Below, piece by piece: positions 5,992-13,344 of a stretch of DNA of 64,000 nt. Both the position numbers and the translations under genes were made by a program. The DNA comes from CBDDIP01 sp965229005. Its GTDB lineage: Bacteria > Actinomycetota > Acidimicrobiia > Acidimicrobiales > Ilumatobacteraceae. Location: NCBI GenBank assembly GCA_965229005.1, contig CBDDIP010000002.1:2852001-2916000 (forward strand), given 5' to 3'. Within the stretch, counting starts at the first letter, position 1; every line of letters starts with the position of its first letter. Under the pieces are notes generated by a model. It was not told the origin of the DNA and did not search any database. It was given only the letters and a program-made list of their open reading frames with translations.

Positions 5992-8421
5992 TCACGGCTT
6001 GCGCGAACCCTGCCCGACCTTGTCGCGCTTGTCGCGGTCCCGCTTGACCTTCACGTCCTTGTCCTTCTCTGCCTTGTCCTTCGCGTCCTTCGCGTCCTTC
6101 TCGGCCTGTTCCTTGTCGGACTCGGCCTTGGCGTCCTTGTCGGCCTGTTCCTTGTCGGACTTGGCCTTGGCGTCCTTGTCGGCCTGATCCTTCTCGACCT
6201 TGGCCTTCGCGTCCTTCTCGGCCTGTTCGCGTTCGGCGCGCTCGTGCTCGGCCTGCTTGTCGGCCTTCGCCTGATCTTCCTTGTCACGTTCGGCGCGCTC
6301 GGCCTTGAGCTGGTCGATCTTCTTGTCCTGCTCGTGCTTGTGCTGCTCACGCTCGGCTTTCGCCTTGTCGCGTTCCGCCTGCTTGGCCTGGCGTTCCTTC
6401 AGCAGGCGCTCGCGCTCGTGCTTGCGACGCTCCAGCTCGGCGTGCTTCTCCGCGCGCTGCTTCTCGCGTTGAGCCTTGAGCTTCTCCTGCTCGGCGCGCT
6501 TGGCCTCGCGTTCCTTCTTCAGGCGCTCGCGTTCGTGCTTGCGTCGCTCTTGTTCCGCCTTCTTCGACTCCGGGTCGGCCTTGACCGGCGCGGCAGCCTC
6601 GGCGGCTTCGTCCGTGCCGTCATCGGCCGTGTCGTCGACGGCGTCATCGCCGGTGTCGTCGTACGTCGCCTCGTCCTCGGGCGCCGCCACCTCGTCGGTG
6701 GGCGCTTCAGCATCCGGGAGGGCGTCCTGCCCAGGATCGGAGGCATCCTCGGACGGCGTGTCCGAGGTTTGGTCGGCTGGCGCGGTCTCGTCGCCGGTGG
6801 AAGGGGCCTCTTCGCTCGGCACGTCGTCCGTCACGGTGTCGTCGGCTGCGTCTTCCGCAGGATCGTCCTCGGTCGGCGCGGTCTCGTCGCTGATGGTGTC
6901 GTCGCCCGCTGCAGCTTCCTCGTCGGTCGCGGGTGCTTCCTCGGCGGGAGTATCTGCGGTCTGCTCGGCCGGCGCGGTCTCGTCGTCGGTGGCCGGGGTC
7001 TCGTCGGCTTGGTCGGCCGGGGCGGTCTCGTCGGCTGGTGCCTCATCGTTGGCGCCGTCGTCGCTGGGCGCAGCTTCGTCGTCTGCGGGCGTCTCGTCGT
7101 CGGTGGCGGGCGTCTCGTCGGCGGGGGCCGTCTCGTCGTCGGTGGCGGGCGCTTCGTCGGCAGGGGCGTCGGCGGTCTCGTCGCTCGGCGCAGTCTCGTC
7201 AGCGACCTCGGGTGCGTCGTCGGAAGACGGCGTCTCATCTGCCGGGGTCGAGTCGCCCGGTGCTTCGTCGGTCGCGGGGGCATCGTCAGCGGCTTCATCA
7301 GCGGCTTCGCCGGTCCCGTCGGCGGCGGGTGCTGCTTGATCGTCGTCGGCGAGCGGGGCCTCGCTGTCCGTGCTCGCTGCCTCGTCACTCGCCGGATCGG
7401 TCGCGCCGTCAACGGCATCGTCGAAGCTCGTCTCGTCGTCGACGTCCGGCGCGATGTCGGCCAGCTCGTCGAGCGCACGGTCGTCATCACTCGCCTCGGC
7501 GTCAGCATCGGCGCCGGGCGCCTCGTCGGCAGGAGCTGCTTCATCGGCGGGTGCCGAGAGATCGCCGGCGGCGCCATCGACTGCGTCGTCCGCCACTTCG
7601 TCCGGTGCCTGATCGCCACCGGGCAACGTTGCAGCGGCACCGTCATCACCGTCGTCACTGGCAGCGTCGGAGGAGGGAGCGGTGTCGGCGGTGTCGCGGA
7701 ACAGCAGCGCCGGACCATCGGCGGAACGATCCAACACCCGCACCGTGTTGGCACCGGCACCCTCGAGGTGACGTGGCTTGACCCGGTGGATCACCGTCGA
7801 GCTGACCTTCGGCGAGGGCGACGTGCTCGCATCGCTGTCACTGTGCATGGCCGTGGCGCTCGTGCTGAGCCCGATCACGATCGCCCCGCTGGCGAACAGG
7901 GTGGCCATTGCCGTGCGTTGGGTGCGCGTCGCACCCATCAGCGCGGCCAACCGCTCGACCACGGTCTCGCCGGTCTCGAGCAGGTGGGCAGCGAGCGCTT
8001 CGATGTCGTCACGACGCAGATCGACCGTCGGCGCCTTCTTCTGGTGCCGCAGCTGACGGATCAGCCGCAGGTACGCGGTGAGCAGCGAGGTCGAGTCGGC
8101 AGGGGTGAAGCTGGTGCGCACTCCCCCAGCACTGAGCACCCCGTGCCCGACCACCACGGGCAGCCGGCTCGGCAGGATCGAATCGAGGTCGGCCTGGTAG
8201 CAATCGGTGACGTCCTCGACGAGCTCTTCGGTCAACGGCATCGTGCCGGCCTCGAAGCGCTTGAGGTCCTTGCGCCGGTACCGACCCTTCGAATCTCGCG
8301 CGATGTGGCGAATGCTCAGTCCACGCTCACGGCGCGTGGCCTCGAGCAGGTTCGCCAAACGGCGCGCAAAGACCTCGGGGGCGCACTCGAAGATCTGTGT
8401 GTCCGGTGATGTCGTCGACAT
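5992..8421 (-). CDS. Giant HTH protein with acidic repeat region and charged coiled-coil tail
   Basis: 809 residues. Order of parts: XRE-like HTH at about 15-80; a conserved helical module shared with the short paralogue (about 105-170); a hydrophobic segment at 171-190, possibly a membrane helix; a linker; a long low-complexity acidic stretch (about 245-575) built from variants of DETAPADE and TDEAP; and a charged Lys/Glu/Arg/Ala coiled coil (about 580-800) with words such as KAEQERRKHERERL and KEQADKDAKA. GGAGG 5 bases before ATG 8421 sets the start. I know of no named family with this composition. If the helix spans the membrane, the HTH would be cytoplasmic and the tail outside, as in RodZ-like or anti-sigma-like proteins; this is inference. 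Confidence 0.8.
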   Translation of the reverse strand: MSTTSPDTQIFECAPEVFARRLANLLEATRRERGLSIRHIARDSKGRYRRKDLKRFEAGTMPLTEELVEDVTDCYQADLDSILPSRLPVVVGHGVLSAGGVRTSFTPADSTSLLTAYLRLIRQLRHQKKAPTVDLRRDDIEALAAHLLETGETVVERLAALMGATRTQRTAMATLFASGAIVIGLSTSATAMHSDSDASTSPSPKVSSTVIHRVKPRHLEGAGANTVRVLDRSADGPALLFRDTADTAPSSDAASDDGDDGAAATLPGGDQAPDEVADDAVDGAAGDLSAPADEAAPADEAPGADADAEASDDDRALDELADIAPDVDDETSFDDAVDGATDPASDEAASTDSEAPLADDDQAAPAADGTGEAADEAADDAPATDEAPGDSTPADETPSSDDAPEVADETAPSDETADAPADEAPATDDETAPADETPATDDETPADDEAAPSDDGANDEAPADETAPADQADETPATDDETAPAEQTADTPAEEAPATDEEAAAGDDTISDETAPTEDDPAEDAADDTVTDDVPSEEAPSTGDETAPADQTSDTPSEDASDPGQDALPDAEAPTDEVAAPEDEATYDDTGDDAVDDTADDGTDEAAEAAAPVKADPESKKAEQERRKHERERLKKEREAKRAEQEKLKAQREKQRAEKHAELERRKHERERLLKERQAKQAERDKAKAEREQHKHEQDKKIDQLKAERAERDKEDQAKADKQAEHERAEREQAEKDAKAKVEKDQADKDAKAKSDKEQADKDAKAESDKEQAEKDAKDAKDKAEKDKDVKVKRDRDKRDKVGQGSRKP

Positions 8422-8453
8422 CGCTTCCTCCCGCCAGGCTTTCGTTCCGAACA

Positions 8454-8482
8454 TTGATCGGCACGTGCGGACCGGGAAACAA
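8454..8482 (-). promoter_or_regulatory. Promoter of the long HTH gene
   Basis: On the minus strand TTGTTT and GATCAA are separated by 17 bases. The shared words CCCTTGT and ACGTGCCGAT are spaced identically in the promoter of the short paralogue at 5931-5959. Confidence 0.5.
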
Positions 8483-8527
8483 GGGTTTTGTCGGGAACCT
8501 GCACAGGGCGCACGACGTCGAAGCAGC

Positions 8528-9106
8528 GTGCGAGGGCTGCGCGTGCTCATGGCGATGGCGATCCTCGGCCTCGTTGCCTGCGATTCGGGCGAAACGGGTC
8601 GGGCGCCAGCCGAGATGGCCCCACTGGTCACCCCGGCGGCACTGCCCGACACGGTCGCTGACGCCGGGCTCCCGCTCGATCGCTGCACCATCACCGACGT
8701 CGCCGCCCGGGCGACGGCGATCGTCGATCCGGGCATGGTCAGCCCGGTCGAGGGCAATCAGATCGAGGTCGCTGATCAGGCGATCGTCTGGGAGCGCAGC
8801 ACCGGAACGCTCGTTCCTGCCACCCTGAGCGCCGCGACGGCGCTCATCGACGACGCAGACGCCAACGCCGACACCGTGCTGTTCGTCGTCGGAGGAGCGG
8901 ATTCGGCGACGTTGCTGGCGTTGATCGACCCTGCCTTCGATGCGGTGCGCACGCGCAACGAGTGCGACGACGACTTGAACGCCAGTCTCGACCGAGTGCA
9001 GGTGCAACTCGACGGCGCCCCCGCCGTGCTCGCCTTCGCCGCACTGGCGGACGAGATCGCCACCGACCGTCCCGGACCGCTGCAGACCGCCGCGTCGTGG
9101 ATCTGA
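8528..9106 (+). CDS. Secreted lipoprotein of unknown function
   Basis: A 192-residue precursor. GTG 8528 gives a basic n-region, a hydrophobic core and a lipobox LVAC with cysteine 18. ATG 8549 is an alternative start but leaves no positive charge. The mature domain contains a VEGNQIEVADQAIVWERSTG stretch and two further cysteines (about 46 and 147). Family is not recognised. The gene is divergent from the giant HTH gene, with 106 bases between start codons. Confidence 0.7.
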   Translation: MRGLRVLMAMAILGLVACDSGETGRAPAEMAPLVTPAALPDTVADAGLPLDRCTITDVAARATAIVDPGMVSPVEGNQIEVADQAIVWERSTGTLVPATLSAATALIDDADANADTVLFVVGGADSATLLALIDPAFDAVRTRNECDDDLNASLDRVQVQLDGAPAVLAFAALADEIATDRPGPLQTAASWI

Positions 9107-9139
9107 GGCGCCAACGGACGAGCCGACAAATTCCATGTT

Positions 9140-9164
9140 GAACCGGTCACGATCTGGCCGGTTT
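9140..9164. terminator. Probable terminator hairpin
   Basis: GAACCGGTCA pairs with TGGCCGGTTT (two G-U pairs) around a 5-base loop, 34 bases past the lipoprotein stop. Only a short T-run (TTT) follows. Confidence 0.4.
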
Positions 9165-9206
9165 CATGGCGCATGATGACGTCACCGCTTCGAAAGGACC
9201 ACCACC

Positions 9207-9776
9207 ATGCCCGGACTCGTTCCCCCCGTTCAGGACGAGCGCGAGAACCTCCTCGGTTTCCTCGCCCAGCAGCGCCTCGTGCTCAAGCTCACCGCCCACG
9301 GACTCACCGACGAGCAGGCTCGCCAGGCCGCAAGCGTCAGCACGCTCACCGTCGGCGGCTTGATCAAGCACGTCGCCAACGTCGAGCGCAACTGGGCCGA
9401 CACGATCCTGCAGCAGCGATCGATGAGCGACGAGATCTACCTCGACAGCTTCTCGATGCGTGACGACGAAACCCTCGCCGACGTGATCGCCGAGTACGAC
9501 GCCGTCGCCGCGCGCACGAGCGAGATCGTCGCCGCGATCGACGACCTCGGGCAGGCGGTTCCCGTCCCGAAGGGCGTGCCGTGGTTCCCCGACGACGTCG
9601 ATGCGTGGTCGGTGCGCTGGGTGCTGGCCCACCTCATCCAGGAGACGGCGCGCCACGCCGGCCACGCCGACGTCGTGCGCGAGTCGGTCGACGGCGCAAC
9701 TGCGTTCCCGTTGATGGCCGCCGCCGAAGGTTGGCCGGCAACCCCGTGGATGACCCCCTGGAGCGCCGACAACTGA
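9207..9776 (+). CDS. DinB-family protein (DUF664 type)
   Basis: A 189-residue four-helix-bundle protein of the DinB/YfiT superfamily. Three metal-binding histidines can be placed: one in LIKHVANVERNW (about residue 54) and two in LIQETARHAGHAD (about 149-152). Members include bacillithiol- or mycothiol-dependent transferases and many of unknown function. AAAGGA sits 10 bases before the ATG. The gene is convergent with the FKBP gene; its stop and that gene's stop lie within a 12-bp CTGACGCGTCAG palindrome. Confidence 0.85.
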   Translation: MPGLVPPVQDERENLLGFLAQQRLVLKLTAHGLTDEQARQAASVSTLTVGGLIKHVANVERNWADTILQQRSMSDEIYLDSFSMRDDETLADVIAEYDAVAARTSEIVAAIDDLGQAVPVPKGVPWFPDDVDAWSVRWVLAHLIQETARHAGHADVVRESVDGATAFPLMAAAEGWPATPWMTPWSADN

Positions 9777-9780
9777 CGCG

Positions 9781-10152
9781 TCAGCGAACGGCGACGAGGT
9801 CGACGACGAAGACGAGGGTCTCGCCGCCCTTGATCACGCCGCCCGCGCCACGTGCGCCGTAGCCGAGGTCGGGCGGGATGACGAGGCGGCGGCGACCGCC
9901 GACCTTCATCCCGGCCACGCCGCGGTCCCACCCTTCGATCACCTCGCGTGCCCCGAGGCGGAAGTCGAACGTCTGCCCGCGGTTCCAGCTGGCGTCGAAC
10001 TCCTTGCCCGTGCTCCACGCCACCCCGGCGTAGTGCACCACGACGCGCTTGCCGACCACGGCCTCGTCGCCATCACCGACGACTTCGTCGTGCACCTCCA
10101 GCTCGGCAGGCGGGGTGGAGTCGGGGATGGTGATGCTGGGCTTCTCGCTCAT
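9781..10152 (-). CDS. FKBP-type peptidyl-prolyl isomerase
   Basis: A 123-residue single-domain cytoplasmic FKBP without signal peptide. Family hallmarks are VVVHYAGVAWSTGKEFDASW (about 38-57), the VIEGWDRGVAGMKVGG loop and the C-terminal IPPDLGYGARGAGG ... LVFVVDL. It catalyses cis/trans isomerisation of prolyl bonds and acts as a folding helper. A minus-strand TAACGT lies 8 bases upstream of the ATG. It is divergent from the export operon starting at 10245. Confidence 0.93.
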   Translation of the reverse strand: MSEKPSITIPDSTPPAELEVHDEVVGDGDEAVVGKRVVVHYAGVAWSTGKEFDASWNRGQTFDFRLGAREVIEGWDRGVAGMKVGGRRRLVIPPDLGYGARGAGGVIKGGETLVFVVDLVAVR

Positions 10153-10160
10153 GGGCGAAG

Positions 10161-10166
10161 ACGTTA
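10161..10166 (-). promoter_or_regulatory. -10 element TAACGT of the FKBP gene
   Basis: ACGTTA on the plus strand reads TAACGT for the FKBP gene and lies 8 bases before its ATG at 10152. Confidence 0.45.
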
Positions 10167-10180
10167 GGGGGAGAACCGGG

Positions 10181-10213
10181 TTCCCAGGGAACTCTCAGGA
10201 ACCTCTCAGCACC
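10181..10213 (+). promoter_or_regulatory. Three 11-bp direct repeats upstream of the export operon
   Basis: TTCCCAGGGAA, CTCTCAGGAAC and CTCTCAGCACC follow one another with an exact 11-base period, 31 bases before the lipoprotein ATG at 10245. Head-to-tail 11-bp repeats are the usual binding pattern of OmpR/PhoB-type response regulators. No such regulator is encoded in the window. Confidence 0.5.
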
Positions 10214-10244
10214 CTCGGACCGCACCCGTCGAGAGTCTGATCCC

Positions 10245-11030
10245 ATGCGATCACCGAGCCTCCCGTCCCGATCCCGCGCCTCTCTCGCCGCGCTCGGCGT
10301 CACCGTCACCCTGTTCGCCGCTGCGTGCGGCAGCGACAGCGCCTCCTCCCAGGTCGCCTCGCTGGGCACCACCGCCGGCAACACGGCGACCGATGGCACC
10401 ACCCCAGCCAACACCCAGGAGGCTTGGCTGGCCTTCGCCCAGTGCATGCGCGACAACGGCATCGACATGGAGGACCCAACGTTCGACGCCGATGGCAACA
10501 TCCAGAGCGGCGGCCTGTTCGGTCCAAACTCCGGGCTCGACATGCAGGACGAGACCACCCGCACCGCGCTCGACTCGTGCCGCGACCTGATCGGCGACAT
10601 CGGCCCGGGCGGCGGCAACGGCGGCGGCAACTTCGACCGCACCGCCATCCAGGACGCGTTCAACACCTTCATCGAGTGCCTGCGCGATCAGGGCCTCGAC
10701 GTCGATGACATCACCTTCGGTGCCGGCCCCGGTGGCGGTGGCCCCGGTGGCGGCGCGACGCCGGGCACCGGCGACGTCCCGCAACCGCCCACCAGTGACG
10801 GCGCCGGCGGCGGAGGATTCCAGGGCGGCCCGCCCCCCGGCGCCGGCGGCGACGGACAGGGCTTCGACCCCACGGCGCGCATCATCGAGCAGCTCGGCCT
10901 CGACGACACCGACCCGGCCGTGACCACCGCGCTCGACGCCTGCCAGCCCGCATTGGAGTCGGCCTTCAACCAGAACGCTCCCGGCGCGACGACGGACGCG
11001 ACGACGGCGACGACGGACAGCGGCTCGTGA
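10245..11030 (+). CDS. Lipoprotein, first gene of a MacAB-type export operon
   Basis: A 261-residue precursor with lipobox AAAC (cysteine 28). Two internal repeats share a CMRDxG / CLRDxG core (QCMRDNGIDM near 66 and ECLRDQGLDV near 146), each followed by a Gly-rich loop with many GGG runs (about 124-130 and 160-205). Lipoproteins of this kind sit in front of MacAB-like ABC operons in other actinobacteria; I infer a periplasmic-side partner for the transporter. Its stop overlaps the GTG of the next gene (GTGA). Confidence 0.75.
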   Translation: MRSPSLPSRSRASLAALGVTVTLFAAACGSDSASSQVASLGTTAGNTATDGTTPANTQEAWLAFAQCMRDNGIDMEDPTFDADGNIQSGGLFGPNSGLDMQDETTRTALDSCRDLIGDIGPGGGNGGGNFDRTAIQDAFNTFIECLRDQGLDVDDITFGAGPGGGGPGGGATPGTGDVPQPPTSDGAGGGGFQGGPPPGAGGDGQGFDPTARIIEQLGLDDTDPAVTTALDACQPALESAFNQNAPGATTDATTATTDSGS

Positions 11031-12574
11031 GCCCGAGGGGACGTGTGGCGCTGTGCGCCGGCGTCGTCGTGCTCATCGGCGCTGGCGCGACCACCTATGC
11101 GATGACGCGTGACACCGCGGCAGCGAGCAACGAACGAGCAGCGGTGCAGCTCGCCACCACCACGATCCAACAACAGGACGTGGTGACCTACGACGAGACC
11201 ACCGCAACGCTCGGGTTCACTGGATCGGCCACTGTCTCGTCCCCGGTGGCCGGCACGGTGACCACCATCGTGTCGGACGGCGACATCGTCGACGCCGGCA
11301 CGGTGGTGGCGACCATCGACGGTGCACCGGTCGTGGCGCTCATCGGTGACGTGCCGGCGTGGCGCGACCTGTCCACCAGCTCGACCAACGGCGTCGACGT
11401 GCGCCAGCTCGAGCAGAACCTCGTCGCGCTCGGCTTCGATCCGGAGCACGAGATCGTCATCGACGAGGAGTACGACTCGGCGACTGCCGCCGCGGTGACG
11501 CGCTGGGAGGACTCGCTCGGCCTCGACGGTGACGGCAAGGTGCCCGAGAGCGAGATGGTCTTCATCGGCGGGCAGGTGCTCGTCGACTCCGTCGACGTCA
11601 ACGTCGGTGGCGCAGCGAGCTCGGGCAGCTCGCTCGTCTCCGGCCGTCAGTCCGAGCGCCGGTTCCTCGTGTCGGTGCCCAGTGGCACCGTGTCCAGGTT
11701 CGCCTCGGCCGGCACCGACGTCGTCACCGGCACCGTGCTGATGGCCGACAACGGGCTGCCGCTGGTCGCCATCGAGGGCGATCAGTCTGCCGTGCCGGCG
11801 TTGCAGCGCGACCTGTCGGTGGGTGTCGATGACGGTGCCGATGTCAAGCTGCTGGAGCGGATGCTCGTCGCCGGCGGTTTCGACCCCGATTCGACAGTGA
11901 CCGTCGACGACCACTTCGACGATGCGACCGCTGCGGCCGTGCTGCGGTGGTGGCAGTCCTACGACTCGGCCATCGCCGTTGCCGACGTCGCCTCACTCGT
12001 CGTGCCCGCCGGCAGCTTCGTCGTCGTGCCGTCCGGCCTGCAGGTGGGCACAGCGTTCGCCGCCGATGGCGCCGCGCTCGCCGGTCCTGCCGTGCCGCTG
12101 ACACTCACCTCGCCAGCGCGCGTCGTCTCGACGACAGCACCGATCAACGACGAGACGTTCTCGCTCGGCGCGACGATCGACGTCGAATTCCCCGACGGCA
12201 CGATCCAACCCGGGACGGTGGTGAAGGTCGGCAACGTCGCCTCCAACTCGAGCGGCAACCCCGGCGACACGCCGACGGTGTCGATCGACATCCACGTCGA
12301 CGGCATCCCCGCCTCGGTCGACTCGTTCGTCTCGATCCCGGTGACGCTGCGCGTGGTCGACCAGTCCGTCCCCGACGCGTTCGTCGTGCCGGTGAGCGCG
12401 CTGGTCGCGCTCGCCGAGGGCGGCTACGCGGTCGAGGTCGTCGACGGCACCGACAGCTCCGGCAAGCAGATCACCCACCTGATCGCCGTCGAACCCGGCC
12501 TGTTCTCCGACGGCTTCGTCGTCGTCACCGGCAGCGACGTCGCCGCCGGCCTGAACATCGTCGTGCCGTCATGA
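11027..12574 (+). CDS. HlyD/MacA-like adaptor with two peptidoglycan-binding domains
   Basis: 515 residues. An N-terminal membrane anchor (about 7-24) is followed by a lipoyl/biotinyl-like hybrid motif (about 55-105, with SSPVAGTVTTIV), a peptidoglycan_binding_1 domain (about 125-165, VRQLEQNLVALGFDP), a second one (about 273-315, VKLLERMLVAGGFDP), and a C-terminal beta-barrel/membrane-proximal part. It should link the ABC permease to the wall. The GTG start overlaps the previous stop, and its own stop overlaps the ATG of the ATPase (ATGA), which indicates translational coupling. Confidence 0.85.
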   Translation: MSPRGRVALCAGVVVLIGAGATTYAMTRDTAAASNERAAVQLATTTIQQQDVVTYDETTATLGFTGSATVSSPVAGTVTTIVSDGDIVDAGTVVATIDGAPVVALIGDVPAWRDLSTSSTNGVDVRQLEQNLVALGFDPEHEIVIDEEYDSATAAAVTRWEDSLGLDGDGKVPESEMVFIGGQVLVDSVDVNVGGAASSGSSLVSGRQSERRFLVSVPSGTVSRFASAGTDVVTGTVLMADNGLPLVAIEGDQSAVPALQRDLSVGVDDGADVKLLERMLVAGGFDPDSTVTVDDHFDDATAAAVLRWWQSYDSAIAVADVASLVVPAGSFVVVPSGLQVGTAFAADGAALAGPAVPLTLTSPARVVSTTAPINDETFSLGATIDVEFPDGTIQPGTVVKVGNVASNSSGNPGDTPTVSIDIHVDGIPASVDSFVSIPVTLRVVDQSVPDAFVVPVSALVALAEGGYAVEVVDGTDSSGKQITHLIAVEPGLFSDGFVVVTGSDVAAGLNIVVPS

Positions 12575-12630
12575 CCGGTCTCGGCTTGACCAGTTCCGGC
12601 ATGAACGGTGTCGGCAAGACCGGTCTCGGC
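12571..12630 (+). repeat. Four tandem 15-bp units at the start of the ATPase gene
   Basis: Units ATGACCGGTCTCGGC, TTGACCAGTTCCGGC, ATGAACGGTGTCGGC and AAGACCGGTCTCGGC run head to tail and are followed by GTGA. They encode four five-residue repeats, and the first unit includes the stop of the upstream gene. Confidence 0.8.
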
Positions 12631-13344
12631 GTGAAAGCGGAATCGTTGAAGCTCGTCGACGTGCGCAAGGAGTACGACGGCACGCCGCCGATCGCCGCCC
12701 TCGACGGGGTGTCCCTGACCATCGAGGAAGGTGAGCTGGCAGCGATCGTCGGGCCCTCCGGGTCGGGCAAGTCGACGCTGCTGCACATCATCGGCACCCT
12801 CGATCGTCCCACCAGCGGCACGGTGCACATCGCCGGTGTCGAGACCTCGGCGATGAGCGATCGTCAGCTCTCGGCCGCCCGGTCGCAGCTGATCGGCTTC
12901 GTGTTCCAACAGTTCTTCCTGCTCGACGGGATGAGCGCGCTCGACAACGTGGCCAACGGCCTCCTCTACCGCGGCGTCGCCCCCGCCCAGCGTCGACGGC
13001 AGGCGGCCGAAGCGCTCGAGCGCGTCGGTCTCGGGCATCGGCTGCAGCACATCCCCAGCCACCTCAGCGGCGGCGAGCGCCAGCGCGTGGCGATCGCTCG
13101 CGCCATCGTCAACCGACCGTCGATCGTCCTCGCCGACGAACCGACCGGCAACCTCGATTCCAAGTCCGGAGCGTCGGTGATGGAGCTGATCCGCGAGCTG
13201 CACGCCGAGGGTCGCACCATCGTGATCATCACCCACGATCGTGAGCTGGCCGCCTCGCTCCCCCGCCAGATCTCGATGCGCGACGGCGTCATCGCCGACG
13301 ACGTTCGCGTCGACGAGCCCGTGCTCGCCGGAGCCGGCTCGTGA
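12571..13344 (+). CDS. ABC transporter ATP-binding protein, MacB/LolD type
   Basis: 257 residues. Walker A GPSGSGKST is at 61-69, the Q-loop in VFQQFF (about 111), signature LSGGE at 165-169, Walker B LADEPTGNLD at 187-196 and the H-loop in IITHD. It energises the permease encoded next to it. The first 20 residues are four repeats of a five-residue unit with no counterpart in the family. A GTG at 12631, immediately after the repeats, would give a normal-length protein (VKAESLKLVDV...), so the repeats may be a recent duplication that carried the start codon. The end overlaps the permease GTG. Confidence 0.92.
   Translation: MTGLGLTSSGMNGVGKTGLGVKAESLKLVDVRKEYDGTPPIAALDGVSLTIEEGELAAIVGPSGSGKSTLLHIIGTLDRPTSGTVHIAGVETSAMSDRQLSAARSQLIGFVFQQFFLLDGMSALDNVANGLLYRGVAPAQRRRQAAEALERVGLGHRLQHIPSHLSGGERQRVAIARAIVNRPSIVLADEPTGNLDSKSGASVMELIRELHAEGRTIVIITHDRELAASLPRQISMRDGVIADDVRVDEPVLAGAGS

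Noticed and set aside
6590..7650. CRISPR-like or satellite repeats
   Set aside because: The repeats are degenerate, in frame and vary at synonymous and acidic codons; they encode the DETAPADE region and have no spacer structure.
6244..8409. Long open frame antisense to the giant HTH gene
   Set aside because: It is a by-product of the repetitive acidic and Lys/Glu-rich coding sequence on the other strand; its protein is low-complexity Gly/Val/Leu/Arg and has no start signal.
9773..9784. CTGACGCGTCAG palindrome
   Set aside because: It overlaps the two convergent stop codons (TGA and TCA), which makes such symmetry likely by chance; no second copy was seen.
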